Shown here piece by piece: positions 1 through 8,331 of a DNA stretch of 64,000 nucleotides (position 1 is its first letter; every line of letters starts with the position of its first letter). Below the pieces are notes generated by a model that saw only the letters and a list, made by a program, of their open reading frames with translations, was not told the origin of the DNA and did not search any database. This DNA is from Sulfitobacter sp. F26204 (GTDB lineage: Bacteria > Pseudomonadota > Alphaproteobacteria > Rhodobacterales > Rhodobacteraceae): positions 372,001 through 436,000 of the forward strand of contig NZ_JAPMLQ010000003.1 of assembly GCF_026410305.1 (NCBI RefSeq), given 5' to 3'. A program made the position numbers and the translations under genes.

Positions 1-772
1 GGGAGGCAAGGGCGACGTGGAGGGCAGGATCGTCAAGTTTCGGGTCATGGGTCAACAGGACCAGGGCAGTCCGCGCATCCACGCCGATTTTGCGCAGCGC
101 CTCGTCAGGCCAGTCGTTGATCACCTCGGCATTGGGGAAGCGTTCTGTTGAACCAAAGGCTTCGCGTGGGTCCACGACAATCGGGTCATAACCGGTGGCC
201 TGTGCCATTGCGACCAGTGTTTGCGCGATATGTACCCCGCCCACGACAATCAACCGCAAGGGTGGATTGTGAATTGCAACAAAGATCTGTCCGTCTTCAC
301 TGAGACCCGAACGATCCGTGCGAAACCGTGACTGGTGCCGGTCACGTACCAAGGCACGGGCCGAACCATCCAGCGCCACTTCATAGGCGATTGCCTCGCG
401 ATCCTCACGTGCGGCGACCAATTCTTCGAGCATCTCGACAGGGATCCCGCCTTCGCCGACCGGCTCTACCAGAATCCGGATTGTTCCGCCGCAGGCCAGC
501 CCGACAGCAAAGGCGTCACCGTCACTGACACCATATTCGAGAATTCTGGTGCCGCCCCGTTCCAGGACTTCCAGTGCTTCGAGAACCACGGCACCTTCGA
601 CGCAACCGCCCGAGACAGAGCCTTCCATCGCACCATCGCGCGACACAACCAGTTGCGCGCCCACCCGACGAGGTGCCGACCCCCAGGTTTCAATCACCGT
701 GGCAAGAGCCGCGCCCTTTCCTTTGCGAACCCAGTCAAGGGCTTGTTCAGGTGCATTTTCACTTGGTTGCAT
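1..772 (-). CDS. XdhC/CoxI family protein, 3' end cut by window edge
   Basis: The N-terminal 257 codons of a minus-strand gene whose end lies outside the window. XdhC/CoxI proteins help insert or protect the molybdenum cofactor of xanthine dehydrogenase or CO-dehydrogenase-type enzymes. Visible family marks are TWGSAPRRVG (residues 29-38), SGGCVEG (54-60) and GLACGG (91-96) of the XdhC_CoxI domain, then a Rossmann-like segment with VVGGVHIA (176-183) and THDPKLDDP (241-249) of the C-terminal XdhC domain. The ATG at 772 follows AAGGAGG with a 6-base gap, a strong ribosome site. Its client enzyme is not in the window, so the partner is unknown. Confidence 0.85.
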   Translation of the reverse strand, partial: MQPSENAPEQALDWVRKGKGAALATVIETWGSAPRRVGAQLVVSRDGAMEGSVSGGCVEGAVVLEALEVLERGGTRILEYGVSDGDAFAVGLACGGTIRILVEPVGEGGIPVEMLEELVAAREDREAIAYEVALDGSARALVRDRHQSRFRTDRSGLSEDGQIFVAIHNPPLRLIVVGGVHIAQTLVAMAQATGYDPIVVDPREAFGSTERFPNAEVINDWPDEALRKIGVDARTALVLLTHDPKLDDPALHVALAS

Positions 773-967
773 CTCGGTCCTCCTTCGGGGCCTGAATAGG
801 ACTGACTACATTACATCTAGTGGCGCGCCTCGACACTCTCAATGAAATAAAGCGATCTCACGACATCACCCAAAGCCGGAAAATTCTGCACCCTCGCTTG
901 CACAGTCTTCCCCGCCCGACTACATCATAGCCAAATACGATGCCGCAAACCAACCGGAGCCAGTCCC

Positions 968-1204
968 ATGCCCATGCAAGCCCAAGAGATCGAAGATCTG
1001 ATCCGCGCCGCGTTTCCGCAGGCTGAAATCACCGTACAGGGTAATGACGGCGTGCATATGGCCGCAATGGTTGTCGACGCTTCGTTCAAGGGCATGAACC
1101 GTGTTCAGCAACAACGTGCCGTATATGCCGCCCTCAAGGGCAAGATGGACGGGCCAAGCGGTGAATTGCACGCGCTCGCGCTGACCACCAAGGCACCGGA
1201 CTGA
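968..1204 (+). CDS. bolA: BolA family protein
   Basis: A 78-residue protein that matches the short alphaproteobacterial BolA type. The BolA/IbaG fold is seen in the segments IRAAFPQAEITVQG, HMAAMVVDASFKG and RVQQQRAVYAAL. BolA proteins bind monothiol glutaredoxins and take part in iron-sulfur cluster trafficking and iron sensing. The monothiol glutaredoxin gene grxD lies two genes downstream on the same strand (968-1204, 1209-1541, 1546-1908), and the short gaps suggest one transcript. It is expected to be cytoplasmic. The start ATG follows GGAGCCAGTCCC; an ATG two codons further in is also possible. Confidence 0.93.
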   Translation: MPMQAQEIEDLIRAAFPQAEITVQGNDGVHMAAMVVDASFKGMNRVQQQRAVYAALKGKMDGPSGELHALALTTKAPD

Positions 1205-1208
1205 TATC

Positions 1209-1541
1209 ATGTGGGTCGGGTTGCTCATCATGGTTGTTATCGGGGTCGTTGCTATTGCCTCCCTGCAATTCCGCGCCCAACGATCGACCTATAAACCGCT
1301 TGCCTCGCGTCAACCTGCGCGACGCCAAAGCGATGTCCCCTTGGGAATGGAAGCAACAGACCTGGACGCAGTTTCGCGCACCAACCGGCGCAATGAAAGC
1401 CTTGAGCGGGGTCAGACCAATTGGTTGACCGCCAAAGGTTTTTTTGGACGTGCGGACACCGAAGTAGCGCCGCTGGCCGATGATGAAACCTATGCAGCGC
1501 GGTTTCACACCGCGTTCCACACCACAAAATCAAAGGATTAA
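1209..1541 (+). CDS. Small membrane-anchored protein of unknown function
   Basis: 110 residues. It begins with one hydrophobic segment (about residues 2-20, WVGLLIMVVIGVVAIASL) followed by a basic, polar tail with no motif I recognise. The topology suggests an N-terminal membrane anchor. The gene sits 4 bases after bolA and 4 bases before grxD, so it is probably co-transcribed with both. A link to the BolA-glutaredoxin pair is only inferred from this position. Codon use looks like its neighbours. Confidence 0.75.
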   Translation: MWVGLLIMVVIGVVAIASLQFRAQRSTYKPLASRQPARRQSDVPLGMEATDLDAVSRTNRRNESLERGQTNWLTAKGFFGRADTEVAPLADDETYAARFHTAFHTTKSKD

Positions 1542-1545
1542 TATC

Positions 1546-1908
1546 ATGAGCGATACCGCTGCCCAGATCAAAGAAACCGTCACCAACAATGACGTTGTCC
1601 TGTTCATGAAAGGCACCAAAGAGATGCCGCAATGTGGGTTTTCATCCCGCGTGGCAGGTGTGTTAAATTACATGGGCGTAGAATTTGCCGACGTGAATGT
1701 TCTGGCGGATGAGGAATTGCGCCAGGGCATCAAGGATTTTTCGGATTGGCCAACCGTGCCTCAGCTTTACGTCAAAGGCGAATTTGTGGGCGGTTGTGAC
1801 ATCGTAACAGAAATGACCCTGTCCGGTGAACTGGACACCTTGTTCGCAGAGAACGACGTGAAGTTCGACCAGGAAGCGGCAAACAAGATCCGCGAAGCCA
1901 ACGGATAA
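1546..1908 (+). CDS. grxD: Monothiol glutaredoxin, Grx4 family
   Basis: 120 residues. The CGFS active site (residues 30-33, in MPQCGFSS) marks a Grx4/Grx5-type monothiol glutaredoxin, which bridges a [2Fe-2S] cluster with glutathione and hands it to apo-proteins, often with BolA. Further family marks are MKGTKEMPQCGFS, WPTVPQLYVKGEFVGGCDI and the downstream GG pair of the glutathione site. The ATG at 1546 follows AAAGGATTAATATC. An in-frame ATG at 1480 would add 22 residues that lie inside the preceding gene and match nothing in the family, so I reject it. Confidence 0.96.
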   Translation: MSDTAAQIKETVTNNDVVLFMKGTKEMPQCGFSSRVAGVLNYMGVEFADVNVLADEELRQGIKDFSDWPTVPQLYVKGEFVGGCDIVTEMTLSGELDTLFAENDVKFDQEAANKIREANG

Positions 1909-1919
1909 TCCAGTCTTCT

Positions 1920-2048
1920 CTACAGCGGCGCGGGGCCTATTGACCCCTTGACCAAGGGGCGTCGACCCGTTCCGCGACGAAAGGCGGACCGGTTTTTCAT
2001 TTTCCGTGGAATGGTAAATGGGCCAGATGCCCTGCCCTGCGCCGACAT
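1920..2048 (-). ncRNA. ssrS: Probable 6S RNA downstream of zapA
   Basis: A gene-free stretch directly after the zapA stop that folds, on the minus strand, as a long rod. The closing stem pairs CGGCGC near 2044 with GCGCCG at 1926-1931 and continues with 4 more pairs after one mismatch. A terminal stem of about 10 bp with an 8-base loop pairs segments near 1968-2000. A perfect 7-bp hairpin (CCCCTTG/CAAGGGG, 1943-1958) sits on the 3' side of the central bubble. In proteobacteria ssrS commonly lies right after zapA, and 6S RNA has this rod-with-bubble shape. Ends are approximate. Position and fold support the call; no sequence search was possible. Confidence 0.55.
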
Positions 2049-2446
2049 CAGGAAGTGGTGGCGGATTTTTCTTCCACAGCGGCTGCCAATGCTTCAGCCT
2101 GAGCGGCAACTTCGGCCAGCGTATCAGTGACCTGTTGTGGCACGACCGGAACTTCGATGCGTTCCGGTTCGACCACTGCATTGCGCAAGCCGGCCAGTTC
2201 GGCCTCGCGTTCTGCCAGTTCCGCACGGACCTCCTTGATCTTGTCTTCAACGCTGGCGGTCTTGTCAGCCAGTAACAGCCCCGCCATCAGCAACATCCGC
2301 GCCTCTGGCATGCGCCCGACTTGATCACTCAGAACCTGGGCCTCGTCGTCCAGCATTTTGGCGGCGGCATGCAGATAGCCTTCTTCGCCTTCCTGACAGG
2401 CCACTTCGAACTGACGACCACCGATTGTAATACGTGTTTCCGGCAT
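2048..2446 (-). CDS. zapA: Cell division protein ZapA
   Basis: 132 residues. ZapA binds FtsZ and cross-links protofilaments in the division ring. The N-terminal globular domain is recognisable (ETRITIGGRQFEVAC, then EGYLHAAAKMLDDEAQVL), followed by a long helical segment with heptad spacing (about residues 55-100) that forms the ZapA coiled coil. The ATG at 2446 overlaps the TGA of the preceding gene by one base (TGATG), implying translational coupling. The C-terminal tail (about 30 residues) is rich in Val, Ala and Glu. Confidence 0.88.
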   Translation of the reverse strand: MPETRITIGGRQFEVACQEGEEGYLHAAAKMLDDEAQVLSDQVGRMPEARMLLMAGLLLADKTASVEDKIKEVRAELAEREAELAGLRNAVVEPERIEVPVVPQQVTDTLAEVAAQAEALAAAVEEKSATTS

Positions 2447-2925
2447 CAAACTGTCTCCTCATCGCTTGCAGTTTCCAACAAGGGCGTCAAAGCAGCAAGT
2501 ATGGCAGTCGATTCCGCCACATCCGATGCCCGTGCCGCACGCAGGCCTTCCAACTCGGCCAGCATGGCCTTGTTGATCAGATGTGGGTCGCCCGCACCTT
2601 CGCTATTGGCTTTTTGCAGCGCTTCGCAGGCTTCAGTCAATTGCAGATTGGCCCGTCGTACCCGCTGCAGATCTACGTCCAGTTGCGCCAGACGGGTCTC
2701 GGCTTCTTCGACCTGCGCCCGCAATTTTGCGGTTTCGCCGTCCAGCTTTGTCTTGAGCGCACGAACACGTTCTGTCAGTTGCGCATTCGCGGTTCTCTCA
2801 TCTTCTAGTGCCTGCACGGTTTCCGGGTCCGGTCCGGCAGGCCCTGTGCCGATTTTGTCCAAGCCGCTGGCCACCCGGTCCATCGCGGTAGTGATACGGC
2901 GCTGTAGCTCGTCGATGTTGCGCAT
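2446..2925 (-). CDS. Coiled-coil protein upstream of zapA
   Basis: About 159 residues from the ATG at 2925; an ATG at 2952 would add 9 residues but has no usable ribosome site. Almost the whole chain is predicted helix with charged heptads (about residues 45-115), and there is no signal peptide or membrane segment. A short coiled-coil gene next to zapA is common in this group. Its stop/start overlap with zapA suggests a division-related role, but that is an inference and I know no characterised function. Confidence 0.75.
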   Translation of the reverse strand: MRNIDELQRRITTAMDRVASGLDKIGTGPAGPDPETVQALEDERTANAQLTERVRALKTKLDGETAKLRAQVEEAETRLAQLDVDLQRVRRANLQLTEACEALQKANSEGAGDPHLINKAMLAELEGLRAARASDVAESTAILAALTPLLETASDEETV

Positions 2926-3185
2926 GTCCCTGACATCCCCTTTAGCGTTCATCCTATTGTCGGCCTTTTCGCATTTCCGTCACCGAATCGCTGAAAAGCC
3001 CTGTTTAGGCAATCCTACCCAAAGAAATCAGCAAATGCGCCCCCCGTTTGAGATCAGCCACTTGAACGGCGAAGTTGAACCGTTGCAACAGGTCTGCCTG
3101 TGGTCAGTATCGCCTTTGGCTTGAACTTTGCGGGTCTGCTGGTATGCACAGGCGCAAATCCCCCTCTCCGATAAGGAAGCATCTC

Positions 3186-5207
3186 TTGGATCTGAACGCC
3201 CTGCGCACCGCAAACCCTGACCATTGGTCCAAAGCCACCGCCATCCGCGCCCTGACGCTGGATGCCGTCGCCGCAGCAAACTCTGGCCACTCCGGCATGC
3301 CGATGGGCATGGCTGATGTCGCCACTGTGTTGTTTGGCAACCACCTGAAATTCGATGCGGCCAATCCGCTTTGGCCCGACCGGGACCGTTTCATCCTCTC
3401 GGCGGGACACGGCTCCATGTTGCTTTATTCACTGCTTCATCTGGTAGGTGACGCGCAGTTTCCGCTCGAAGAGATCAAGAACTTTCGTCAGATGGGTGCG
3501 CGCACTGCAGGCCACCCCGAGAACTTTCTTGCGGACGCCATCGAAGTCACGACAGGACCTCTGGGCCAGGGCATCGCCAATTCGGTTGGCTTTGCAATGG
3601 CCGAGGAAATTCAACGGGCGACCTACGGCGACAAGATAGTCGATCACTATACCTATGTGATAGCCGGCGACGGATGTCTGATGGAAGGTGTCAGCCAGGA
3701 AGCGATTTCATTGGCGGGCCGACACAAGTTGTCCAAGTTGATCGTGATGTGGGACAACAACAATATCACCATCGATGGCCCCGTCACCCTGTCGGACCGT
3801 ACCGATCAGGTAAAACGATTCGAGGCTGCCGGCTGGGAAACCATCGAAATCGATGGCCATAATCCAGCAGAGATTGACGCCGCCCTCACGGCTGCACGCA
3901 AGTCGGATATGCCGACAATGATCGCCTGTAAAACTCATATCGCTCTGGGGCACGCGTCACAGGATACGTCCAAAGGCCACGGTGCCTTGACGGACCCTGC
4001 GCAACTTGAGGCTGCCAAGGCCGCCTATGGTTGGACAGCAGGTTCTTTTGAAGTGCCGGATGATGTGAAATCCGCATGGGAGGCCATCGGCAAACGCGGT
4101 GTGGCCGAACGCAAGGCTTGGGAAGAGCGTTTCGACAAGATGCCGCGTGCCAAGCGCGAGACTTTCAATCGCGCCCTGGCAGGTGATGCCCCCAAGAAAC
4201 TGAGCGCGACCATCAAGGCCTTTAAAAAGCAGATGTCTGAAACCGCGCCAAAGCTCGCGACCCGCGCTTCTTCGGAGAAAGCCCTCGAAGTGATCAACCC
4301 GATCCTTTCCGAAACCGTTGGCGGCTCGGCCGACCTGACTGGGTCAAACAATACCAAGACCGGTGATCTGGGCGTATTCGATGTCGACAATCGTGCCGGC
4401 CGATATGTCTATTGGGGGGTGCGCGAACACGGCATGTCCAGCGCGATGAACGGCATGGCGCTACATGGGGGCATCCGTCCTTATGGCGGTACCTTCATGT
4501 GTTTCACGGATTACGCCCGCCCTGCGATGCGTCTGGCGGCGCTGTCCAAGATTCCGACGGTTTTTGTGATGACCCACGACTCCATCGGCCTCGGCGAAGA
4601 CGGGCCGACCCATCAACCGGTTGAGCATCTGGCCATTTCCCGTGCCACTCCGAATACCTATGTTTTCCGCCCCGCAGATACCATTGAAACGGCTGAAGCC
4701 TGGGAAGTCGCACTAACGGCCAAGTCGACGCCTTCGGTTCTGTCTCTGACCCGCCAGGGGCTTCCTACGCTACGGACCGAGCACAAGAATTCCAACATGG
4801 TCGAAAAAGGCGCTTATGTCCTGGCGGACGCGGAAACAGGAACAAAGCGCCAGGTGATCCTGATCGCCACCGGCTCAGAAGTACATCTGGCTTTGCAGGC
4901 GCGCGAAATGTTGCAAAGCGAAGGCATTGGCGTCCGCGTCGTTTCAATGCCCTGCATGGAATTGTTTGCCGCCCAGGACGATGCTTATCGCAAGCGCATC
5001 CTGCCCGGTGGCGCGGTGCGCGTCGGCATCGAAGCCGGTGTGCGTATGGGATGGGATCGCTGGCTGCTGGGTGAGCGTGGCAAATTCGGCAAAGCCGCTT
5101 TTGTCGGCATGGACAGCTTTGGTGCTTCTGCCCCGGCTGAAGAATTGTTCGAGAAGTTTGGCATTACCGCCCAAGGCATTGCCACAGCGGCCAGAGACCT
5201 GCTTTAA
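3186..5207 (+). CDS. tkt: Transketolase
   Basis: 673 residues from a TTG start, the usual length for bacterial transketolase. It moves two-carbon ketol units between sugar phosphates in the pentose phosphate (or Calvin) pathway with thiamine diphosphate. Seen: the N-terminal substrate region [12 protein letters not shown], the TPP motif GDGCLMEG (about residues 161-168) ending in [10 protein letters not shown] (about 188), and GEDGPTHQP (about 470) of the pyrimidine domain. The start at 3186 is chosen because AAGGAAG lies 6 bases upstream and the product then begins [13 protein letters not shown] as in relatives. An upstream in-frame ATG at 3075 would add 37 non-conserved residues. Confidence 0.95.
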   Translation: MDLNALRTANPDHWSKATAIRALTLDAVAAANSGHSGMPMGMADVATVLFGNHLKFDAANPLWPDRDRFILSAGHGSMLLYSLLHLVGDAQFPLEEIKNFRQMGARTAGHPENFLADAIEVTTGPLGQGIANSVGFAMAEEIQRATYGDKIVDHYTYVIAGDGCLMEGVSQEAISLAGRHKLSKLIVMWDNNNITIDGPVTLSDRTDQVKRFEAAGWETIEIDGHNPAEIDAALTAARKSDMPTMIACKTHIALGHASQDTSKGHGALTDPAQLEAAKAAYGWTAGSFEVPDDVKSAWEAIGKRGVAERKAWEERFDKMPRAKRETFNRALAGDAPKKLSATIKAFKKQMSETAPKLATRASSEKALEVINPILSETVGGSADLTGSNNTKTGDLGVFDVDNRAGRYVYWGVREHGMSSAMNGMALHGGIRPYGGTFMCFTDYARPAMRLAALSKIPTVFVMTHDSIGLGEDGPTHQPVEHLAISRATPNTYVFRPADTIETAEAWEVALTAKSTPSVLSLTRQGLPTLRTEHKNSNMVEKGAYVLADAETGTKRQVILIATGSEVHLALQAREMLQSEGIGVRVVSMPCMELFAAQDDAYRKRILPGGAVRVGIEAGVRMGWDRWLLGERGKFGKAAFVGMDSFGASAPAEELFEKFGITAQGIATAARDLL

Positions 5208-5241
5208 CCCTGACAATTGACGTTGAAATAAATAGTTTCAA

Positions 5242-5275
5242 ATGATGCCCCGCCACACAAAGGCGGGGCATCCTT
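5242..5275 (+). terminator. Intrinsic terminator after tkt
   Basis: GATGCCCCGCC and GGCGGGGCATC form an 11-bp perfect stem with a loop of about 7 bases, followed by CTTGTTT. It lies 35 bases after the transketolase stop. Confidence 0.85.
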
Positions 5276-5459
5276 GTTTCAGCTCCTGGTTTTAAGCGCA
5301 AAACCGCTCATGACCAGCCATCGACCGCTCGTTTCCGCGCGCCGACAGATTTGCGTCGCCTTGTTCCCGACCTTAACCTATGGTTGTGTGGTGGCTTGTT
5401 AATATCTTGTTATCTCCTGCTGCGCTAAGCTAAATCCTCAACCCGCGAAAGGAGTACAC

Positions 5460-5627
5460 ATGCCCATTGCATTATTGATGGCTGCATTTTGCTTTGGCCT
5501 GATGGTTGCACTGCTTTGGCTATGCTTTGGCGGGTCAGGGATGATGGCGTTGGTTCTGTATGTCCTGTCGGGCCATTTGGTCATCGCGGGGGTGTTGAGC
5601 CAATTCGCCATGCGTCGCCAGCGATAG
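5460..5627 (+). CDS. Small hydrophobic membrane protein, 55 residues
   Basis: A 55-codon ORF with a strong ribosome site (AAAGGAG, 5 bases before ATG). The product has two hydrophobic stretches (about residues 3-22, ALLMAAFCFGLMVALLWL, and 27-48) separated by Gly-Gly-Ser-Gly, and ends in the basic tail RRQR. This is the pattern of a two-helix inner-membrane protein with a cytoplasmic C-terminus. I do not recognise a family. It stands alone between the tkt terminator and the convergent DUF808 gene, so it probably has its own promoter. Confidence 0.6.
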   Translation: MPIALLMAAFCFGLMVALLWLCFGGSGMMALVLYVLSGHLVIAGVLSQFAMRRQR

Positions 5628-5799
5628 ATACAGATCACGATGGTTCTATACAAACGATTGTCAAACCTTTCCCGTGCATTACCCTGCTTAGGTTTAAATA
5701 TTGTTCTGTTTCAATCGGATATGGTGCATTCTACAGGCACAGGTCGACGGGCCTTCAGATTATTGAAGGTTCAAGAGGAATAGTTCGCTCGCCTGAATT

Positions 5800-6789
5800 T
5801 CAGTGCCCGTTGTTTGCCTTGGCATCCCGCTGAAAGAGCTTGCGCCACAAGGGCGTAACCAATTTTTCACCCACGGGAATAAGCGCGAGCCCCAATATCA
5901 GGCCGAATACGCCGTCCATCGCCGCCTTGGTAAACCATTCGGTAACGCCCTGAAACTGAGCAGGCACAAGGTGCCCTACCTTCGCAGCCAGATCATGAAT
6001 CAGGTGGCCCGGTTCATTCAATCCAAGTTCCTGCATGCCGTGAATGATGATTGATCCACCAACCCAGAGCATCGCCGCTGTGCCGATGACAGTCAGCGTT
6101 TTCAGAAATCCCGGCATGGCTCGTACCAATCCGCGCCCCATGGCGCGCGAGATGGCAAGGCGACCGCGGTTGGCCATGGCAAGGCCCAGATCATCCATTT
6201 TGACAATGACGGCCACGGCCCCGTAAACAACCACTGTGATCATCACGGCAACAGCAGCCAGCGTTGCCGCCTCCATCCAGAAATTGCTTGTCGGGATGGC
6301 GGCCAAGGCAATTGTCATGATCTCGGCCGACAGGATGAAATCAGTCTTGATTGCCCCTGCTGCCTTTTGTTCTTCGAGACGCGCAGGGTCTTCAAGGGTG
6401 GTTTTCTGCCCCGGAAATTCCGCATGGCCATGGCTCAGCCCAAGCACATAGGCAACCTTCTCGGCCCCTTCGAAACACAAATAGGCACCGCCCAGCATCA
6501 AAAGGGGTGAAATGGCCCCCGGCGCAAATGCGGACAAGGCCAGCCCGGCGGGTAACAAATATAGCAATTTGTTGCGCAGACTGCCCTTGGTGATCTTCCA
6601 GATGATCGGCAGTTCGCGGTGGGCGGCAAATCCCTGCACATATTTCGGTGAGACAGCCGCATCGTCGATCACCGCCCCGGCTGCCTTGCTGCCAGCCTTG
6701 GCCGCTTGACCGATGACGTCATCAATCGACGCTGCAGCGACTTTGGCAATCGCTGCGACATCGTCAAACAAGGCTATCAAACCGCTCAT
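5800..6789 (-). CDS. DUF808 family inner-membrane protein (YedI-like)
   Basis: 329 residues from the ATG at 6789, preceded by AGGGGATAGC. The start MSGLIALFDDVAAIAKVAAASIDD and the segment AGSKAAGAVIDDAAVSPKYVQG are signatures of DUF808, a family of multi-pass membrane proteins that includes E. coli YedI. Six or more hydrophobic segments are visible, for example LLYLLPAGLALSAFAPGAI and LAAVAVMITVVVYGAVAVIV. The function of the family is not established. It is divergent from gap and shares its 190-bp control region, where two LacI-type operator candidates sit. Confidence 0.88.
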   Translation of the reverse strand: MSGLIALFDDVAAIAKVAAASIDDVIGQAAKAGSKAAGAVIDDAAVSPKYVQGFAAHRELPIIWKITKGSLRNKLLYLLPAGLALSAFAPGAISPLLMLGGAYLCFEGAEKVAYVLGLSHGHAEFPGQKTTLEDPARLEEQKAAGAIKTDFILSAEIMTIALAAIPTSNFWMEAATLAAVAVMITVVVYGAVAVIVKMDDLGLAMANRGRLAISRAMGRGLVRAMPGFLKTLTVIGTAAMLWVGGSIIIHGMQELGLNEPGHLIHDLAAKVGHLVPAQFQGVTEWFTKAAMDGVFGLILGLALIPVGEKLVTPLWRKLFQRDAKANNGH

Positions 6790-6861
6790 GCTATCCCCTG
6801 TACTTTGTGCCTCACAGTTAGCGCACCCGTCCAAAGGGGCAAACCCACTATGGCAATCGCT

Positions 6862-6890
6862 TTAACGCTAACATAAAAATTTAGCGCTAA
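6862..6890. promoter_or_regulatory. Two LacI-type operator candidates ahead of the first gap gene
   Basis: A perfect 10-bp palindrome TTAGCGCTAA (6881-6890) and a 9/10 copy TTAACGCTAA (6862-6871), 19 bp centre to centre, about two helical turns. Both are followed by CA. Palindromes of this kind are bound by LacI-family regulators of carbon metabolism; in Rhodobacterales a CceR-type site is the likeliest assignment, from memory. They lie between divergent DUF808 and gap genes. Confidence 0.65.
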
Positions 6891-6979
6891 CAGCAACTTA
6901 TACTTAGCTTTCCCTCTTTAATCTATGTCCTTGCCCCCGTTATAGAGCGCACAAGCTCCCAGACCAAAGGACGACCCTC

Positions 6980-7981
6980 ATGCCCATCAAAGTCGGAATC
7001 AACGGATTTGGCCGCATTGGCCGCTGCACGCTGAATCATATCGCCGCATCTGGCCGCGATGACATTCAGGTGGTCAAAATCAACGCCACCGGTCCAATTG
7101 AGACTGCAGCGCATCTGCTGAAGTACGACTCGGTGCATGGTCGTTTTCCAGGGCAGGTCAATATTGACGGAGGGTATCTGAACCTGGGACAGAACGACAT
7201 CGAAGTCATGTCTTCCTACAATCTGGAAGAACTGGATTGGACCGGTTGCGATCTGGTGCTGGAATGTACGGGCAAATTCAACGATGGCAACAAGGCAAAG
7301 GTGCATCTTGAACAAGGTGCAAAACGCGTTTTGCTCTCCGCACCCGGCAAGAACGTCGACCGTACGGTCGTTTACGGCGTTAACCACGACCAGTTGCAGA
7401 AATCCGACCGGATGATTTCAAACGGATCCTGCACGACAAACTGTCTTGCGCCACTTGCCAAGGTCATGCACGAAGCCGTGGGCATCGAAAGTGGTCTGAT
7501 GACCACGATCCACAGCTACACAGGCGACCAGCCGACGCTCGATCGTCGCCATTCAGACCTGTACCGCGCCCGTGCCGCTGCAATGGCGCTGATCCCGACC
7601 TCCACCGGTGCGGCCAAAGCACTGGGCGAAGTATACCCCGCGATGAAGGGCAAACTTGACGGCACTGCCATCCGTGTCCCCACTCCCAATGTCAGCGCAG
7701 TGGATCTAACCTTTACGGCGTCGCGTGATGTCACAGTTGAAGAGGTCAATGCCGCGGCCAAATCAGCTGCCAGCGGGTCCATGAAAGGCGTGTTGGGATA
7801 TGATCCCGAACAAAAGGTCAGCGTTGATTTCAACCACACCGAGGAATCCTGCATTTTCGCGCCGGATCAAACCATCGTGGTGGCAGGGCGTACCGTCCGC
7901 GTGCTGGGTTGGTATGACAATGAATGGGCCTTTTCAGTGCGCATGGCGGATGTGGCTGTGGCTATGGGAAAACTGGGCTAA
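6980..7981 (+). CDS. gap: Glyceraldehyde-3-phosphate dehydrogenase, GapB-like cofactor pocket
   Basis: 333 residues. It interconverts glyceraldehyde-3-phosphate and 1,3-bisphosphoglycerate. The NAD(P) fold begins INGFGRIGR (residues 7-15); the catalytic Cys151 lies in SCTTNC and the His in TTIHSYTGDQ (about 178). At the ribose-binding turn it reads INATGP (34-39) where NAD-dependent enzymes read INDL. The Asp-to-Ala change, with APGKN near 121, resembles the NADP-preferring, gluconeogenic GapB type. ATG follows AGGACGACCCTC. Operator candidates lie 90-118 bp upstream. Activity is certain by family; cofactor preference is inferred. Confidence 0.95.
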   Translation: MPIKVGINGFGRIGRCTLNHIAASGRDDIQVVKINATGPIETAAHLLKYDSVHGRFPGQVNIDGGYLNLGQNDIEVMSSYNLEELDWTGCDLVLECTGKFNDGNKAKVHLEQGAKRVLLSAPGKNVDRTVVYGVNHDQLQKSDRMISNGSCTTNCLAPLAKVMHEAVGIESGLMTTIHSYTGDQPTLDRRHSDLYRARAAAMALIPTSTGAAKALGEVYPAMKGKLDGTAIRVPTPNVSAVDLTFTASRDVTVEEVNAAAKSAASGSMKGVLGYDPEQKVSVDFNHTEESCIFAPDQTIVVAGRTVRVLGWYDNEWAFSVRMADVAVAMGKLG

Positions 7982-8074
7982 ACGCCCTACCCGAGCTTTC
8001 CCCATGGGGCCAGCCCCTTGCACGACCTGCCAGCCCCTGTCATATCGGGGCGGACCATTTCGGAGTGGAGCCAC

Positions 8075-8218
8075 GTGACCAATCTTATCGCCTTTATCCT
8101 GGGGATATTGCTTGTTGGGGCAATAGCGGTGGATTGGGCGTTCTACGGCACCGAACACATGATTTTTCTTGGCAAGAAAATGCTGGAATTGATCGAATGG
8201 GTTGCCTTCTGGCGCTAG
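8075..8218 (+). CDS. 47-residue membrane protein between the two gap genes
   Basis: A short ORF from a GTG at 8075 with GTGGAG just upstream. The product begins with a hydrophobic helix (VTNLIAFILGILLVGAIAVDW) followed by an amphipathic, partly aromatic tail ending WVAFWR. One membrane span is likely. An in-frame ATG at 8018 would add 19 polar residues without a ribosome site, so I prefer the GTG. No family recognised. It sits 93 bp after the first gap gene and 113 bp before the second. Confidence 0.65.
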   Translation: MTNLIAFILGILLVGAIAVDWAFYGTEHMIFLGKKMLELIEWVAFWR

Positions 8219-8284
8219 GCCGGTCGAAATCATCTATATTGTATTGGTACTTGTTTCCCGCGCCCCAGGCGTTGACATGAGCCA

Positions 8285-8309
8285 CACAGTGATCATTTTC
8301 TACACTGTG
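8285..8309. promoter_or_regulatory. Inverted repeat in the promoter region of the second gap gene
   Basis: CACAGTG (8285-8291) and CACTGTG (8303-8309) form a perfect 7-bp inverted repeat with an 11-bp spacer, 18 bp centre to centre, 23 bases before the ATG. A TTGACA lies at 8272-8277. It differs from the operators of the first gap gene, so the two genes look separately controlled. Confidence 0.4.
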
Positions 8310-8331
8310 CATTTGATCAAAAGGTGATGTC

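Noticed and set aside
3060-3085. SOS-like box ahead of tkt
   Set aside because: Two GAAC blocks are separated by 9 bases, not the 7 needed for LexA.
2321-3124. 267-residue Ser/Arg-rich open frame on the plus strand
   Set aside because: Covers the zapA and coiled-coil genes antisense; composition is that of a shadow frame.
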